In this document: positions 1 through 6,452 of the stretch, piece after piece
Position numbering within the stretch: the stretch's first letter is position 1
Layout of the letters: every line of letters begins with the position of its first letter
Assembly: GCF_046546175.1 (NCBI RefSeq)
Contig: NZ_JBKGYF010000047.1
Span: forward strand, 1 to 13,387
Length of the DNA stretch: 13,387 bases
Direction of reading: 5' to 3'
Source of the DNA: Methanohalobium sp046546175
GTDB lineage: Archaea; Halobacteriota; Methanosarcinia; Methanosarcinales; Methanosarcinaceae
Translations under genes and position numbers: made by a program
Notes under the pieces: generated by a model
The model's database searches: none
Told to the model about the DNA's origin: nothing
The model's input: the letters and a program-made list of their open reading frames with translations, nothing else

Positions 1-404
1 AGCGTATGAAAGACGGAGCAATCCTTGCCAATTCCGGACATTTTAATGTGGAAATTAATATTGATGAACTTGGATCCATATCCCGGTCAGTCCGTACGGT
101 ACGTAAAAACATAAAGGAATACAATCTCGGGGTTAGAAGAATATATCTGCTTGCTGAAGGGCGTCTTGTAAATCTTGCAGCAGGAGACGGTCATCCTGCA
201 GAGGTTATGGATATGAGTTTTTCAAATCAGGCAATGTGTATCCGCCATCTTGCAAGTAATATGCTGGATGTGGGAGTACATTCAGTACCTCAGGAAATCG
301 ATAATTATATCGCTGTTCTGAAATTAAAAGCCCTTGATATTGAAATTGATGAACTGACACCTGAACAGGAAGAATACATGCGTGACTGGGAACACGGTAC
401 GTGA
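1..404 (+). CDS. ahcY: S-adenosylhomocysteine hydrolase, C-terminal part (5' end outside window)
   Basis: This enzyme cleaves S-adenosylhomocysteine to adenosine (or inosine in some methanogens) and homocysteine, removing the product inhibitor of methyltransferases in the cytoplasm. Only the last ~133 codons are present, and the frame is open to the left edge of the window. Visible family signatures are MKDGAILANSGHFNVEI near the NAD-binding domain and GDGHPAEVMDMSFSNQA, which carries the conserved His of the C-terminal substrate/NAD region. The protein ends LTPEQEEYMRDWEHGT, the short archaeal/Thermotoga-type tail that lacks the Lys-Tyr end of eukaryotic enzymes. The ATG at base 6 is an internal Met, not the start. 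About 110 bases separate it from the next gene, which has its own TATA box, so the two are probably not one operon. The identity is secure. Confidence 0.95.
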   Translation, partial: RMKDGAILANSGHFNVEINIDELGSISRSVRTVRKNIKEYNLGVRRIYLLAEGRLVNLAAGDGHPAEVMDMSFSNQAMCIRHLASNMLDVGVHSVPQEIDNYIAVLKLKALDIEIDELTPEQEEYMRDWEHGT

Positions 405-480
405 TGAATATACTAAGAAGAATTTCCCAAATTCAATTAGCTTTACCTAAACACAGATTGTATCCTTTATAATCCCAATC

Positions 481-488
481 CTTTTATA
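481..488 (+). promoter_or_regulatory. TATA box for the flavoprotein gene
   Basis: The CTTTTATA element lies about 27 bases upstream of the ATG at 514. An archaeal TATA box centred 26-27 bases before the transcription start would put the start almost on the ATG, suggesting a leaderless or near-leaderless mRNA. No Shine-Dalgarno sequence precedes the ATG, which agrees. Confidence 0.45.
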
Positions 489-513
489 CCCCATCTAAAT
501 ACCTGAAATAGCC

Positions 514-1704
514 ATGAAATACGATGTAGTTGTTGTAGGTGCAGGACCCACAGGATCAATTGCAGCCCGTTATGCTGCACTCAATGGCGCAGAGGTACTT
601 CTTATTGAAGAGCACCAATCCATTGGTTCACCTGTAGGATGTACCGGGTTGCTCAGTACAAGAGCAGTTTATGAGTGTGACCTTGAACCTTCAGATGATT
701 TTGTATTAAATTCTGTCAGAGGAGCGTTTGTATATCCGCCTGATGGTACATGCCTGCCGATTGATGGAGGTCAAACAAAAGCATATGTGGTGTCCAGAAA
801 AATATTTGACAGGAAACTGGCACAGTTGGCAGCAGAGGCAGGTGTAGATGTACTTCTCAGGACAAGGGCAGTTGGAATCGAGAACAGTTCTAGGATCCAG
901 AAACTTTATGTCGTAAATGAAGGTGTGTCAGAAACCATCGAAGCCAATGTTGTAATCGGTGCAGATGGGATTCGTAGCAATATATCACAGATGACAGGTC
1001 TTGGAAATGTGGGAAAAATAATTTCCGGTATACAGATTGAAGGTTTGTATGAATCCAGAAATAGTGATTTTGTGGAAGTTTTTCCAGGTTCATATGCACC
1101 GGGTTTTTTTGCATGGGCTGTACCTATATCAAACAATATTTCAAGGGTTGGACTTGGAACCACTGAACCTGATGCAGTTCAATACTTAAACCGGTTTTTA
1201 ACATCAAATCCTGAAGTATCCAGAAGATATGGGGGAAATATGATGGATTTTGTGGTTGGTGGTATACCGGTTGGAACACTGGATAAAACCTTTACAGATG
1301 GTGTTATTGTTGTTGGTGACGCCGCAGGACAGGTTAAACCTACATCAGGTGGTGGAATTTATCCCGGGGCATTATGTGCAAAAATAGCAGGAGATATTGC
1401 AGCAAAATCTGCGATTAATGGTGATTCATCAGAATATAATCTGTCAGAATATGAAAAAAGGTGGAAATCACGTATAGGTAGAGAGCTTGATATCGGAATG
1501 AAAATCCATGAATTTGTTGGAGGCTTGGAAGATAGAAAGCTGAATGAGTTTGTATCTTCAATAAACAACCCCGGAATGCTTGATACGATAACAAAGTATG
1601 GTGATATGGATCACCCATCGTTGCTGGTAAAGAAAATGCTTCACCCATCCAATTCAAAATCGGTTTTAAAGATATGCTGGTGGCTTGCAGAAACTGTTAC
1701 TTAA
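514..1704 (+). CDS. FAD-dependent oxidoreductase, geranylgeranyl reductase family
   Basis: This 396-residue flavoprotein resembles the GGR/digeranylgeranylglycerophospholipid reductase family, which saturates isoprenoid double bonds in archaeal lipids or quinone-like side chains at the membrane surface. The N-terminus carries the Rossmann FAD motif GAGPTG (residues 9-14) with the acidic ribose ligand E32. Next is SPVGCTGLLS (39-48), containing the conserved Cys of the family. A GADGIRS motif (149-155), a PGFFAWAVP segment (196-204, a variant of the family PxxYxWxFP lipid-pocket motif) and GDAAGQVKPTSGGGI (268-282), the second FAD motif, follow. The ATG at 514 gives the normal start directly before the Rossmann strand. 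Methanosarcinales carry several GGR paralogues. I cannot tell whether this one is the main lipid reductase or a paralogue with another substrate, and the degenerate Y-to-F and F-to-V changes in the pocket motif lean slightly to the latter. Confidence 0.85.
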   Translation: MKYDVVVVGAGPTGSIAARYAALNGAEVLLIEEHQSIGSPVGCTGLLSTRAVYECDLEPSDDFVLNSVRGAFVYPPDGTCLPIDGGQTKAYVVSRKIFDRKLAQLAAEAGVDVLLRTRAVGIENSSRIQKLYVVNEGVSETIEANVVIGADGIRSNISQMTGLGNVGKIISGIQIEGLYESRNSDFVEVFPGSYAPGFFAWAVPISNNISRVGLGTTEPDAVQYLNRFLTSNPEVSRRYGGNMMDFVVGGIPVGTLDKTFTDGVIVVGDAAGQVKPTSGGGIYPGALCAKIAGDIAAKSAINGDSSEYNLSEYEKRWKSRIGRELDIGMKIHEFVGGLEDRKLNEFVSSINNPGMLDTITKYGDMDHPSLLVKKMLHPSNSKSVLKICWWLAETVT

Positions 1705-1740
1705 TGCTATTTTATTTCAATTTCTACTTATAATTTTTAA
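1705..1740 (+). terminator. T-rich 3' end of the flavoprotein gene
   Basis: Directly after the stop codon come several T runs (1709-1713, 1715-1717, 1721-1723, 1734-1738) without a strong hairpin. Archaeal RNA polymerase ends transcripts at such T-rich tracts. The next gene is convergent, so a stop here is expected. Confidence 0.35.
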
Positions 1741-1760
1741 TTATCAGTAAACCTTAACTA

Positions 1761-2264
1761 TCAGTATATACTCACTCCTTTAACAGTCTTAAGTTTCAGC
1801 ATTTCATCAACAAGGTATCCCGGTACTTTAGAATCTGTTATAATGGTAAGTTTTGGTTCATCCTTAAAATAGGGATCATCTGAAACTGCCTGTCTTATAC
1901 TTATATTATGATTTGCAATCACATAAGCTACTTCGGCAAGTATTCCTGTGCTTGCTGCGTCCTCAGGCGTGATTATAATAACACCAAGGCCCAGTGAAGG
2001 GGCAACATCCCTCAGGAATGGTATAGATGTTATGTTCTGGAATATTTCTGTTAACATCTCGTCCTTTAGTATTGTTTCTATAGTAGCATCAATCACCCGT
2101 CTGTCCACATTGACTTCTCTGGCAAGCTGGGTATGAGGTATTTCAATTACCCCGGATTTAACTTTCTTATTATTATCTACCTGAAATCCCCGTTCAAATA
2201 GTATCCGTAAAACTTTTTCCTGTGCTGGATGGTTTTTGAATTTCTCAATTATGGGTTTCCACAT
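1761..2264 (-). CDS. HTH-ACT domain regulator of amino-acid metabolism (COG2150-like)
   Basis: This 167-residue protein matches the archaeal family described as predicted regulators of amino-acid metabolism with an ACT domain. Residues ~1-90 form a helical, winged-helix-like part: VLRILFERGF, then the putative recognition segment IPHTQLAREVNVDRRVIDATI. Residues ~93-167 form the ACT domain, starting LGVIIITPEDA and ending KGVSIY. Its βαββαβ fold usually binds an amino acid as effector. The protein is presumably cytoplasmic and DNA-binding. The ATG at 2264 starts just before MWKPII; the site ahead of it (AGAGATGTGAT) is a weak Shine-Dalgarno match. A TATA-like stretch on this strand lies at 2352-2368. 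It is divergent from the DRE-TIM acyltransferase gene, an arrangement often seen when a regulator controls its neighbour, but no target is shown here. Confidence 0.8.
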   Translation of the reverse strand: MWKPIIEKFKNHPAQEKVLRILFERGFQVDNNKKVKSGVIEIPHTQLAREVNVDRRVIDATIETILKDEMLTEIFQNITSIPFLRDVAPSLGLGVIIITPEDAASTGILAEVAYVIANHNISIRQAVSDDPYFKDEPKLTIITDSKVPGYLVDEMLKLKTVKGVSIY

Positions 2265-2433
2265 GCAATCACATCTCTATATTCATTTTGTTTGGATAAC
2301 TGTTATTGTTTCGTAATTGATTCTAACTTAATGTATTGTCGTGTAGCAGATATTTTATATATTTAAAATACAGTCTTAGAATGGTTTGTCATAATAAACG
2401 AGGTTATAGAAAATTTTGGTAAACAGTATTTAT

Positions 2434-2452
2434 ACTAATTAATGCTATTAGT
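2434..2452. repeat. Inverted repeat, possible operator
   Basis: ACTAAT (2434-2439) and ATTAGT (2447-2452) are separated by seven bases and lie about 35 bases upstream of the rightward TATA box. The same left half recurs at 2554-2559 within ATACTAAT. In an A/T-rich gap such short repeats arise by chance, so operator function is only a suggestion. Confidence 0.25.
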
Positions 2453-2484
2453 AAATTGAATAGATAATATTGTTATAATTACAA

Positions 2485-2492
2485 TTTATATA
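2485..2492 (+). promoter_or_regulatory. TATA box for the DRE-TIM acyltransferase gene
   Basis: TTTATATA is a perfect archaeal TATA element. Transcription would begin near 2510-2518, leaving a leader of roughly 110 bases before the GTG start at 2628. This is unlike several other genes in the window, where the box sits right before the start. Confidence 0.45.
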
Positions 2493-2614
2493 TTTAACTT
2501 AATAAACTTGAAAAACACAGCGTAGTGTTCATATAACAGCAAAATCAATAGATACTAATCATAAACATCATCAAAATTAATGATGAATATATCAATTTCC
2601 ATAATAATATCTTT

Positions 2615-2622
2615 GAGGAGGT
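2615..2622 (+). promoter_or_regulatory. Ribosome binding site that fixes a GTG start
   Basis: GAGGAGGT is a near-complete complement of the 16S rRNA 3' end and stands five bases before GTG at 2628. It decides the start against the in-frame ATGs at 2580 and 2583, which would add a low-complexity Ile/Ser-rich extension. Confidence 0.8.
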
Positions 2623-2627
2623 ATACA

Positions 2628-3905
2628 GTGAAAATATACAGTGATTATGACGATCTTCCCAAAATAAAGCTCCCACATGGTCAGGAAATTTTTATCAGTG
2701 ATAGTACCATCCGTGACGGGGCACAAATGCCTGGAATTGTAATGAAACCAAGCCATAAATTACAGATTTATGAATATCTTCATGAAATTGGTATTGAAAA
2801 ACTGGAAACATTTGTGTTCAATGGAAGAGACCGTAAAGCTGTATATGAAATGTTTGACAGGGGATATGAAAAACCTGAAATTACTGGGTGGGCGAGGTCA
2901 TCCGAAAAGGATATCGACATGGTACTGGATGTTGATGGAATAGAAGAAACCGGTTTGTTGATGTCTGTATCAGATGCTCATATATTTGATAAAATGGGGT
3001 TGCCCACCAGGGAGGCGGCAGAAGAAAAATATCTGAATGCACTCCAGTATGCAGTCGACCATGGTTTGCGGACAAGGGTTCATATAGAAGATATGACACG
3101 TGCTGACAATTACAATTTTGTTTATCCAATGCTTGAAAAATTACTGGAAATTGATCCCAATACTACGATAAGAGTTTGCGATACACTTGGTTATGGAGTT
3201 CCATTCCCTGAAGTGGATGAACCGTATGGCATACCTTCTATTATGAAATACCTAAAAAATGAACTGGGTGCTGTAAACATAGAAACCCATATACACGATG
3301 ATTTTGGACTATCACTTGCCAATTCAATTGCAGGGTACTGGTACGGAGCTAATTGGTCCAGCCTTACATTCCTGGGAGTCGGAGAACGTGCAGGTAATGC
3401 AGAGTTGGAAAAATTACTCCTCTTCTTATCCCAGCGTGTAGAGGGTTTTGAAAAGTACAACCTTGAACCGATTTCTGATATTGCCAGATACATAGAAAAT
3501 GAACTTGGCATCAGAATCCCCAAAAATAAATCGGTAGTAGGTAAAAATATATTTGCCCATGAATCAGGTATTCATTCATCAGGTGTGATTAAAAATCCGT
3601 TCACCTATGAACCATTCAAGCCTGAACTTGTTGGAAGAGAAAGAGAAATTCTTGTAGGTGAATCCTCAGGTATCGGAGTTCTGCGGCATAAGGTACAGGA
3701 AGCGTTGAACGAATTGATGGGTGTACATACAGAGATCGATAAGGATGATTCGCGTTTAAAAAATATACAGTCTGAAATCCAGGCACTTTTTGATAATGAA
3801 GAAAGGCAGTCATGTATTTCAGATGAAGAAATAAAGACCTATGTACAGAAGTATTTCCTTTATGAACCCTTGCTGAAAAAAAAACCATCTAAAAAGGATT
3901 ATTAA
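2628..3905 (+). CDS. DRE-TIM acyl-CoA synthase family; candidate (Re)-citrate synthase or homocitrate synthase
   Basis: This 425-residue enzyme starts at GTG 2628 and is related to isopropylmalate, homocitrate and citramalate synthases, which condense acetyl-CoA with a 2-oxoacid in a TIM barrel with a divalent metal. The catalytic Arg-Asp lies in SDSTIRDGAQ (R29, D30, Q33). The metal HxH is THIHDDFG (H221, H223). CDTLGYG (~184-190) and FAHESGIH (H311-H316) are the other family landmarks. The allosteric LeuA C-terminal domain is absent: only ~110 residues follow HESGIH. The variant STIRDGAQ, instead of TTLRDGEQ, and the long lead-in before it (LPKIKLPHGQEIFI) set it apart from LeuA/AksA/CimA. 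They recall the clade containing the clostridial (Re)-citrate synthase. The convergent neighbour is an isocitrate dehydrogenase, which favours citrate formation for glutamate synthesis. The superfamily is certain; the exact substrate is inferred. Confidence 0.75.
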   Translation: MKIYSDYDDLPKIKLPHGQEIFISDSTIRDGAQMPGIVMKPSHKLQIYEYLHEIGIEKLETFVFNGRDRKAVYEMFDRGYEKPEITGWARSSEKDIDMVLDVDGIEETGLLMSVSDAHIFDKMGLPTREAAEEKYLNALQYAVDHGLRTRVHIEDMTRADNYNFVYPMLEKLLEIDPNTTIRVCDTLGYGVPFPEVDEPYGIPSIMKYLKNELGAVNIETHIHDDFGLSLANSIAGYWYGANWSSLTFLGVGERAGNAELEKLLLFLSQRVEGFEKYNLEPISDIARYIENELGIRIPKNKSVVGKNIFAHESGIHSSGVIKNPFTYEPFKPELVGREREILVGESSGIGVLRHKVQEALNELMGVHTEIDKDDSRLKNIQSEIQALFDNEERQSCISDEEIKTYVQKYFLYEPLLKKKPSKKDY

Positions 3906-3913
3906 ATATAAAC

Positions 3914-3946
3914 GGGTATAAGAGCGGTTCAGCTTATACCCTTTTT
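3914..3946. terminator. Hairpin between convergent genes
   Basis: GGGTATAAG (3914-3922) and CTTATACCC (3933-3941) form a perfect nine-base-pair stem with a ten-base loop, followed by TTTTT (3942-3946). It fills the 50-base gap between the ends of the acyltransferase and isocitrate dehydrogenase genes. It resembles an intrinsic terminator for the rightward gene. The T run is only on that side, so for the leftward gene it may serve instead as a transcript-end stabiliser. Confidence 0.65.
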
Positions 3947-3955
3947 GATTTAGGC

Positions 3956-4990
3956 TTAAAGTTTTTCTACTTCTTTTTCTGTAAATTCAGCGATTCGATT
4001 TGCCATCTCACTGAGTTTTGCACTGCCTCCAAGGTCGTATGTTAAGTATTTACCTTCCTTCATCACTTCATCTACAGCATTAAAGATTGCCTGTGCCTTT
4101 TTTTTCTCATCGAGATAATCAAGCATCCATGCACCTGCAAGTATAGTTGCCACAGGGTCGACTTTGTCCTGTCCCTGATATTTTGGTGATGACCCGTGAG
4201 CGGGTTCAAACATGGCGAAATTGTCACCAATATTGGCGGAATATATCAGACCTATGCTTCCTATAAGTGCTGAACATTCCTCACTTATGACATCCATGAA
4301 CAGGTTGGTAGAAAGCAGTATTTTTTTATTGAAATTCTGGGGGTTCTTTATCAACTGCTGGGCGATATTGTCGATATGGTATTCCCATACATCGATGTCA
4401 GGGTAGTTTTCACCTACTTTATTAACTTCTTCCAGGAATACTCCATCGGTCTGTTTCAGGATATTGCTTTTATGGATGGCTACGACTGTATCATAGTTTC
4501 GTCTTTTCGCTTCTTCAAATGCGTATTCTGCAATCTTTTTGCTTGCGGTTCTTGTCACCTTTCTTAATGCAATGTGAGCATCATCGGTAATCTTTGCTTC
4601 TTCTCCAAAATAGAGGCCTTCGGTGGCTTCTCTTACACAAACAAAATCAACATCTTCAAGCGGTACATTGGTGTTCGGAAATGTCTTTGTGGGACGAACG
4701 TTTGCATAGAGGTTGTATCTCTGCCTGATGGATACAGCTACACTTTTTGGAGTACCGATACCACCGGGTGTTGTGGTTGGACCCTTAAAACAGGCATCAG
4801 CGTTTTCAAGTAAATCCCAGGTTTCTTCAGGAATCAGTGTATTGCCACCATTTTCTTCCCACCATCCTGCGCCGGCTTCACATGGTACGAATTCAACACT
4901 GGTTTTTGCCGCATTTACTACCTTCATCATCGCTTCAACAAGTTCTGGACCTACTCCATCACCTTTTATTACTGCTGCTTTTTTGCTCAT
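3956..4990 (-). CDS. icd: Isocitrate dehydrogenase, probably NADP-dependent
   Basis: This 344-residue β-decarboxylating dehydrogenase would oxidise isocitrate to 2-oxoglutarate with CO2 release. The N-terminus is IKGDGVGPELV. The substrate segment PKSVAVSIRQRYNLYANVRP (81-100) keeps the serine (S83) that marks isocitrate rather than isopropylmalate enzymes, although the usual Asn two places on is Ala (A85). Other active-site residues are R120 and Y127 (REATEGLYFG), K174, D207 and D233. The third metal aspartate of the family is Glu here (E237). HGSSPKYQGQDKVDP (265-279) holds Lys-Tyr at the positions that bind the NADP 2'-phosphate in E. coli Icd. The length matches short archaeal and mitochondrial-type enzymes. 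A GGTGAT ribosome site precedes the ATG. Homoisocitrate dehydrogenase of coenzyme B synthesis (AksF) is the main alternative, made less likely by S83 and the NADP residues. Confidence 0.8.
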   Translation of the reverse strand: MSKKAAVIKGDGVGPELVEAMMKVVNAAKTSVEFVPCEAGAGWWEENGGNTLIPEETWDLLENADACFKGPTTTPGGIGTPKSVAVSIRQRYNLYANVRPTKTFPNTNVPLEDVDFVCVREATEGLYFGEEAKITDDAHIALRKVTRTASKKIAEYAFEEAKRRNYDTVVAIHKSNILKQTDGVFLEEVNKVGENYPDIDVWEYHIDNIAQQLIKNPQNFNKKILLSTNLFMDVISEECSALIGSIGLIYSANIGDNFAMFEPAHGSSPKYQGQDKVDPVATILAGAWMLDYLDEKKKAQAIFNAVDEVMKEGKYLTYDLGGSAKLSEMANRIAEFTEKEVEKL

Positions 4991-4996
4991 TTTTTA

Positions 4997-5002
4997 ATCA
5001 CC
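4997..5002 (-). promoter_or_regulatory. Ribosome binding site of the isocitrate dehydrogenase gene
   Basis: Read on the minus strand this is GGTGAT, a six-base complement of the 16S rRNA 3' end, six bases before the ATG at 4990. It supports that start. A TATA-like TTTTATAATAAAA lies just upstream (5022-5036). Confidence 0.6.
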
Positions 5003-5195
5003 GGGTTCCCTTAATATGTGTTTTATTATAAAATCCTGCACTATTTAACCATTGATATTTAAAAATGTTAATTATATTTATCATGGAATAGTGATTAATT
5101 TATGAAGGAATAGTAGAGGATAAAATTATGTTATTGAAAAAATTACATTTGCTATGTTTCATCCCTCTATATTCGTCTGATAATTCATCCAAATA

Positions 5196-5212
5196 TTTTA
5201 TCTTAGATAAAA
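5196..5212. repeat. Perfect inverted repeat in the promoter of the TatD-like gene
   Basis: TTTTATC (5196-5202) and GATAAAA (5206-5212) flank a three-base centre. The left arm overlaps the likely TATA element (TATTTTATC, 5194-5202) of the rightward gene, about 45 bases before its ATG. It could be an operator or a chance A/T-rich palindrome. Confidence 0.3.
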
Positions 5213-5242
5213 CCATTTTTGAATAAAAAGATGTGATGAAAA

Positions 5243-6097
5243 ATGTCTGTAAAATCCAGCTTCCCGATAACCGATAACCATATGCATATCGACCCGAGAG
5301 CAAGGGGTTTGTCTGCAGTAAAGGATTTTAAGAACACGGGTGGTACTCATATTTTTCTTGTGACAAAACCAAGCTGGACACTGGGTGTTAAAATATCAAA
5401 ACCACAGGATTATACTGCTGTTTTTGATGAAACCATTAATATTACAAAACAGACCGAAGATGTAGGTGTCAAATCATTTCCTGTACTGGGAGTGCATCCG
5501 GCAGAAATTAACAACTTAACCGATAATCTGGGTATGAATCTGGATGATGCAGTTGAAATCATGAAAGGTGGACTTGACCTTGCAGCTCAATATGTAAGAG
5601 ATGGGTATGCAGTAGGGATAAAAACAGGCAGACCGCATTACCCGGTATCTGATAAGGTCTGGAACGCATCCAATGAGGTAATGGAACATGGCTTTTCTCT
5701 GGGTGCGGAAATTGATTGTGCAGTACAGCTTCACACCGAAAGTGTCGGAGAACCTGAACTCAATGATATTACAAAACGGGCAAATCGTAGCGGCATCAAA
5801 CTGCACAAAGTGGTTAAACATTATTCTCCGCCAATGGTAAATGTTTGCGAAAGTCTTGGTATTTTTCCAGGAGTTCTTTCAGGTAAAGAGGCGATTGAAA
5901 CCGCACTTGAGGAGGGGGACAGGTTTATGATGGAAACCGATTATATCGATGACCCTCAGCGTCCTGGAGCAGTCATGGGCCCCAAAACAGTGCCCAAACG
6001 TACCTTGAAAATGGTGGAAAAATTCGGGGAAGATGTGTTCTGGAAAGTGCATAAAGAAAACCCTGAAAAGGTTTATGATGTTGAGATTGAACTTTAA
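5243..6097 (+). CDS. TatD-like metal-dependent hydrolase (COG1099-like)
   Basis: This 284-residue protein belongs to the amidohydrolase/TatD superfamily of metal-dependent hydrolases with a TIM barrel. Likely metal ligands are visible in order: DNHMHID (H13, H15), GVHPAE (H85), AVQLHTE (H164), KLHKVVKHY (H188, H193) and METDYIDD (D233). This is the H-x-H...H...H...D pattern of the superfamily. Archaeal members form a distinct group without an established substrate; bacterial TatD proteins are DNases, but that role should not be transferred here. The ATG at 5243 has GTGATG about five bases ahead and places the HxH near the N-terminus as expected. The gene stands alone between a divergent isocitrate dehydrogenase and the small HicB-like gene 45 bases downstream. 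The fold and metal dependence are well supported; the function is unknown. Confidence 0.8.
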   Translation: MSVKSSFPITDNHMHIDPRARGLSAVKDFKNTGGTHIFLVTKPSWTLGVKISKPQDYTAVFDETINITKQTEDVGVKSFPVLGVHPAEINNLTDNLGMNLDDAVEIMKGGLDLAAQYVRDGYAVGIKTGRPHYPVSDKVWNASNEVMEHGFSLGAEIDCAVQLHTESVGEPELNDITKRANRSGIKLHKVVKHYSPPMVNVCESLGIFPGVLSGKEAIETALEEGDRFMMETDYIDDPQRPGAVMGPKTVPKRTLKMVEKFGEDVFWKVHKENPEKVYDVEIEL

Positions 6098-6142
6098 CCC
6101 GAAATCTTTAATTTATCAATAAACATCTAAAATATCACTCCC

Positions 6143-6391
6143 ATGCAATCAAATTCAAAAATCCAGTTACCTGTTGTTGTTCATGAAAGGGATAATAGCT
6201 ATATTGTAGAATGTCCATTTTTTGAAGGTTGTGAAGTACAAGCAGAAAACTTTGATGAAGCTCTGGAAAATATCAGGGATGTAATAAAGACCTGCATCAG
6301 AGATGGAAAAAATTACAGAACCAAAAAATTCTGTACAATCAAAAAGTGCCAATTCCGTACAGTAAAAATTGATGATGTATCACATCTTTAA
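6143..6391 (+). CDS. Orphan HicB-like antitoxin-domain protein
   Basis: This 82-residue protein has the HicB partial RNase-H-like fold at residues ~8-52. A strand reading QLPVVVHERDNSYIVECP is followed by EGCEVQAENFDEALENIRDVI, matching the family pattern of P-x-x-x-G-C then a helix with EAL. In canonical systems HicB neutralises the mRNA-cutting toxin HicA. Here there is no HicA (about 60-80 residues with a catalytic His) on either side or strand, and the protein lacks the HTH or ribbon-helix-helix tail that lets longer HicB proteins bind DNA. Its C-terminus is instead Lys/Cys-rich (KKFCTIKKCQFRTVKI). It sits 45 bases after the TatD-like gene and 61 before uvrA. A toxin-antitoxin role is therefore not supported, and such solo HicB domains are common in methanogens. 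Confidence 0.65.
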   Translation: MQSNSKIQLPVVVHERDNSYIVECPFFEGCEVQAENFDEALENIRDVIKTCIRDGKNYRTKKFCTIKKCQFRTVKIDDVSHL

Positions 6392-6452
6392 TTTACTGAT
6401 TTCATGTAATTCTTGAATATTAAAAGTCAAAAGCAAATAATGGATTGCAAAC

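Larger units (their letters stand above)
2265..2627. other. Divergent A/T-rich promoter region without a gene
   Basis: This 363-base gap has no convincing coding sequence. It holds a TATA-like stretch for the leftward regulator (TATTTTATATATTTAAAATA, 2351-2370) and TTTATATA (2485-2492) for the rightward acyltransferase. It also holds an inverted repeat ACTAAT-N7-ATTAGT (2434-2439 with 2447-2452). The octamer ATACTAAT occurs twice (2432-2439 and 2552-2559). The last ~110 bases would be the 5' untranslated leader of the acyltransferase. I see no tRNA or recognisable riboswitch fold. Confidence 0.6.

Noticed and set aside
2580..2627. Leader peptide or extended N-terminus MMNISISIIISL before the acyltransferase
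   Set aside because: In frame with the gene but without a ribosome site and not resembling family N-termini; the strong site just before GTG 2628 explains translation better.
2628..3905. Plain 2-isopropylmalate synthase (leuA)
   Set aside because: The active-site motif STIRDGAQ, the missing LeuA regulatory domain and the isocitrate dehydrogenase neighbour do not fit; no leuCD or leuB is present.
4212..5031. Several plus-strand open frames opposite the isocitrate dehydrogenase gene
   Set aside because: They are antisense shadows of a well-conserved gene and have no family features.
5100..5242. Small gene or structured RNA in the gap upstream of the TatD-like gene
   Set aside because: The minus-strand frame here overlaps the real gene and has no ribosome site or recognisable similarity; only the promoter palindrome stands out.
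6143..6391. HicAB toxin-antitoxin system
   Set aside because: No HicA-like frame of 60-80 residues was found on either strand next to it.
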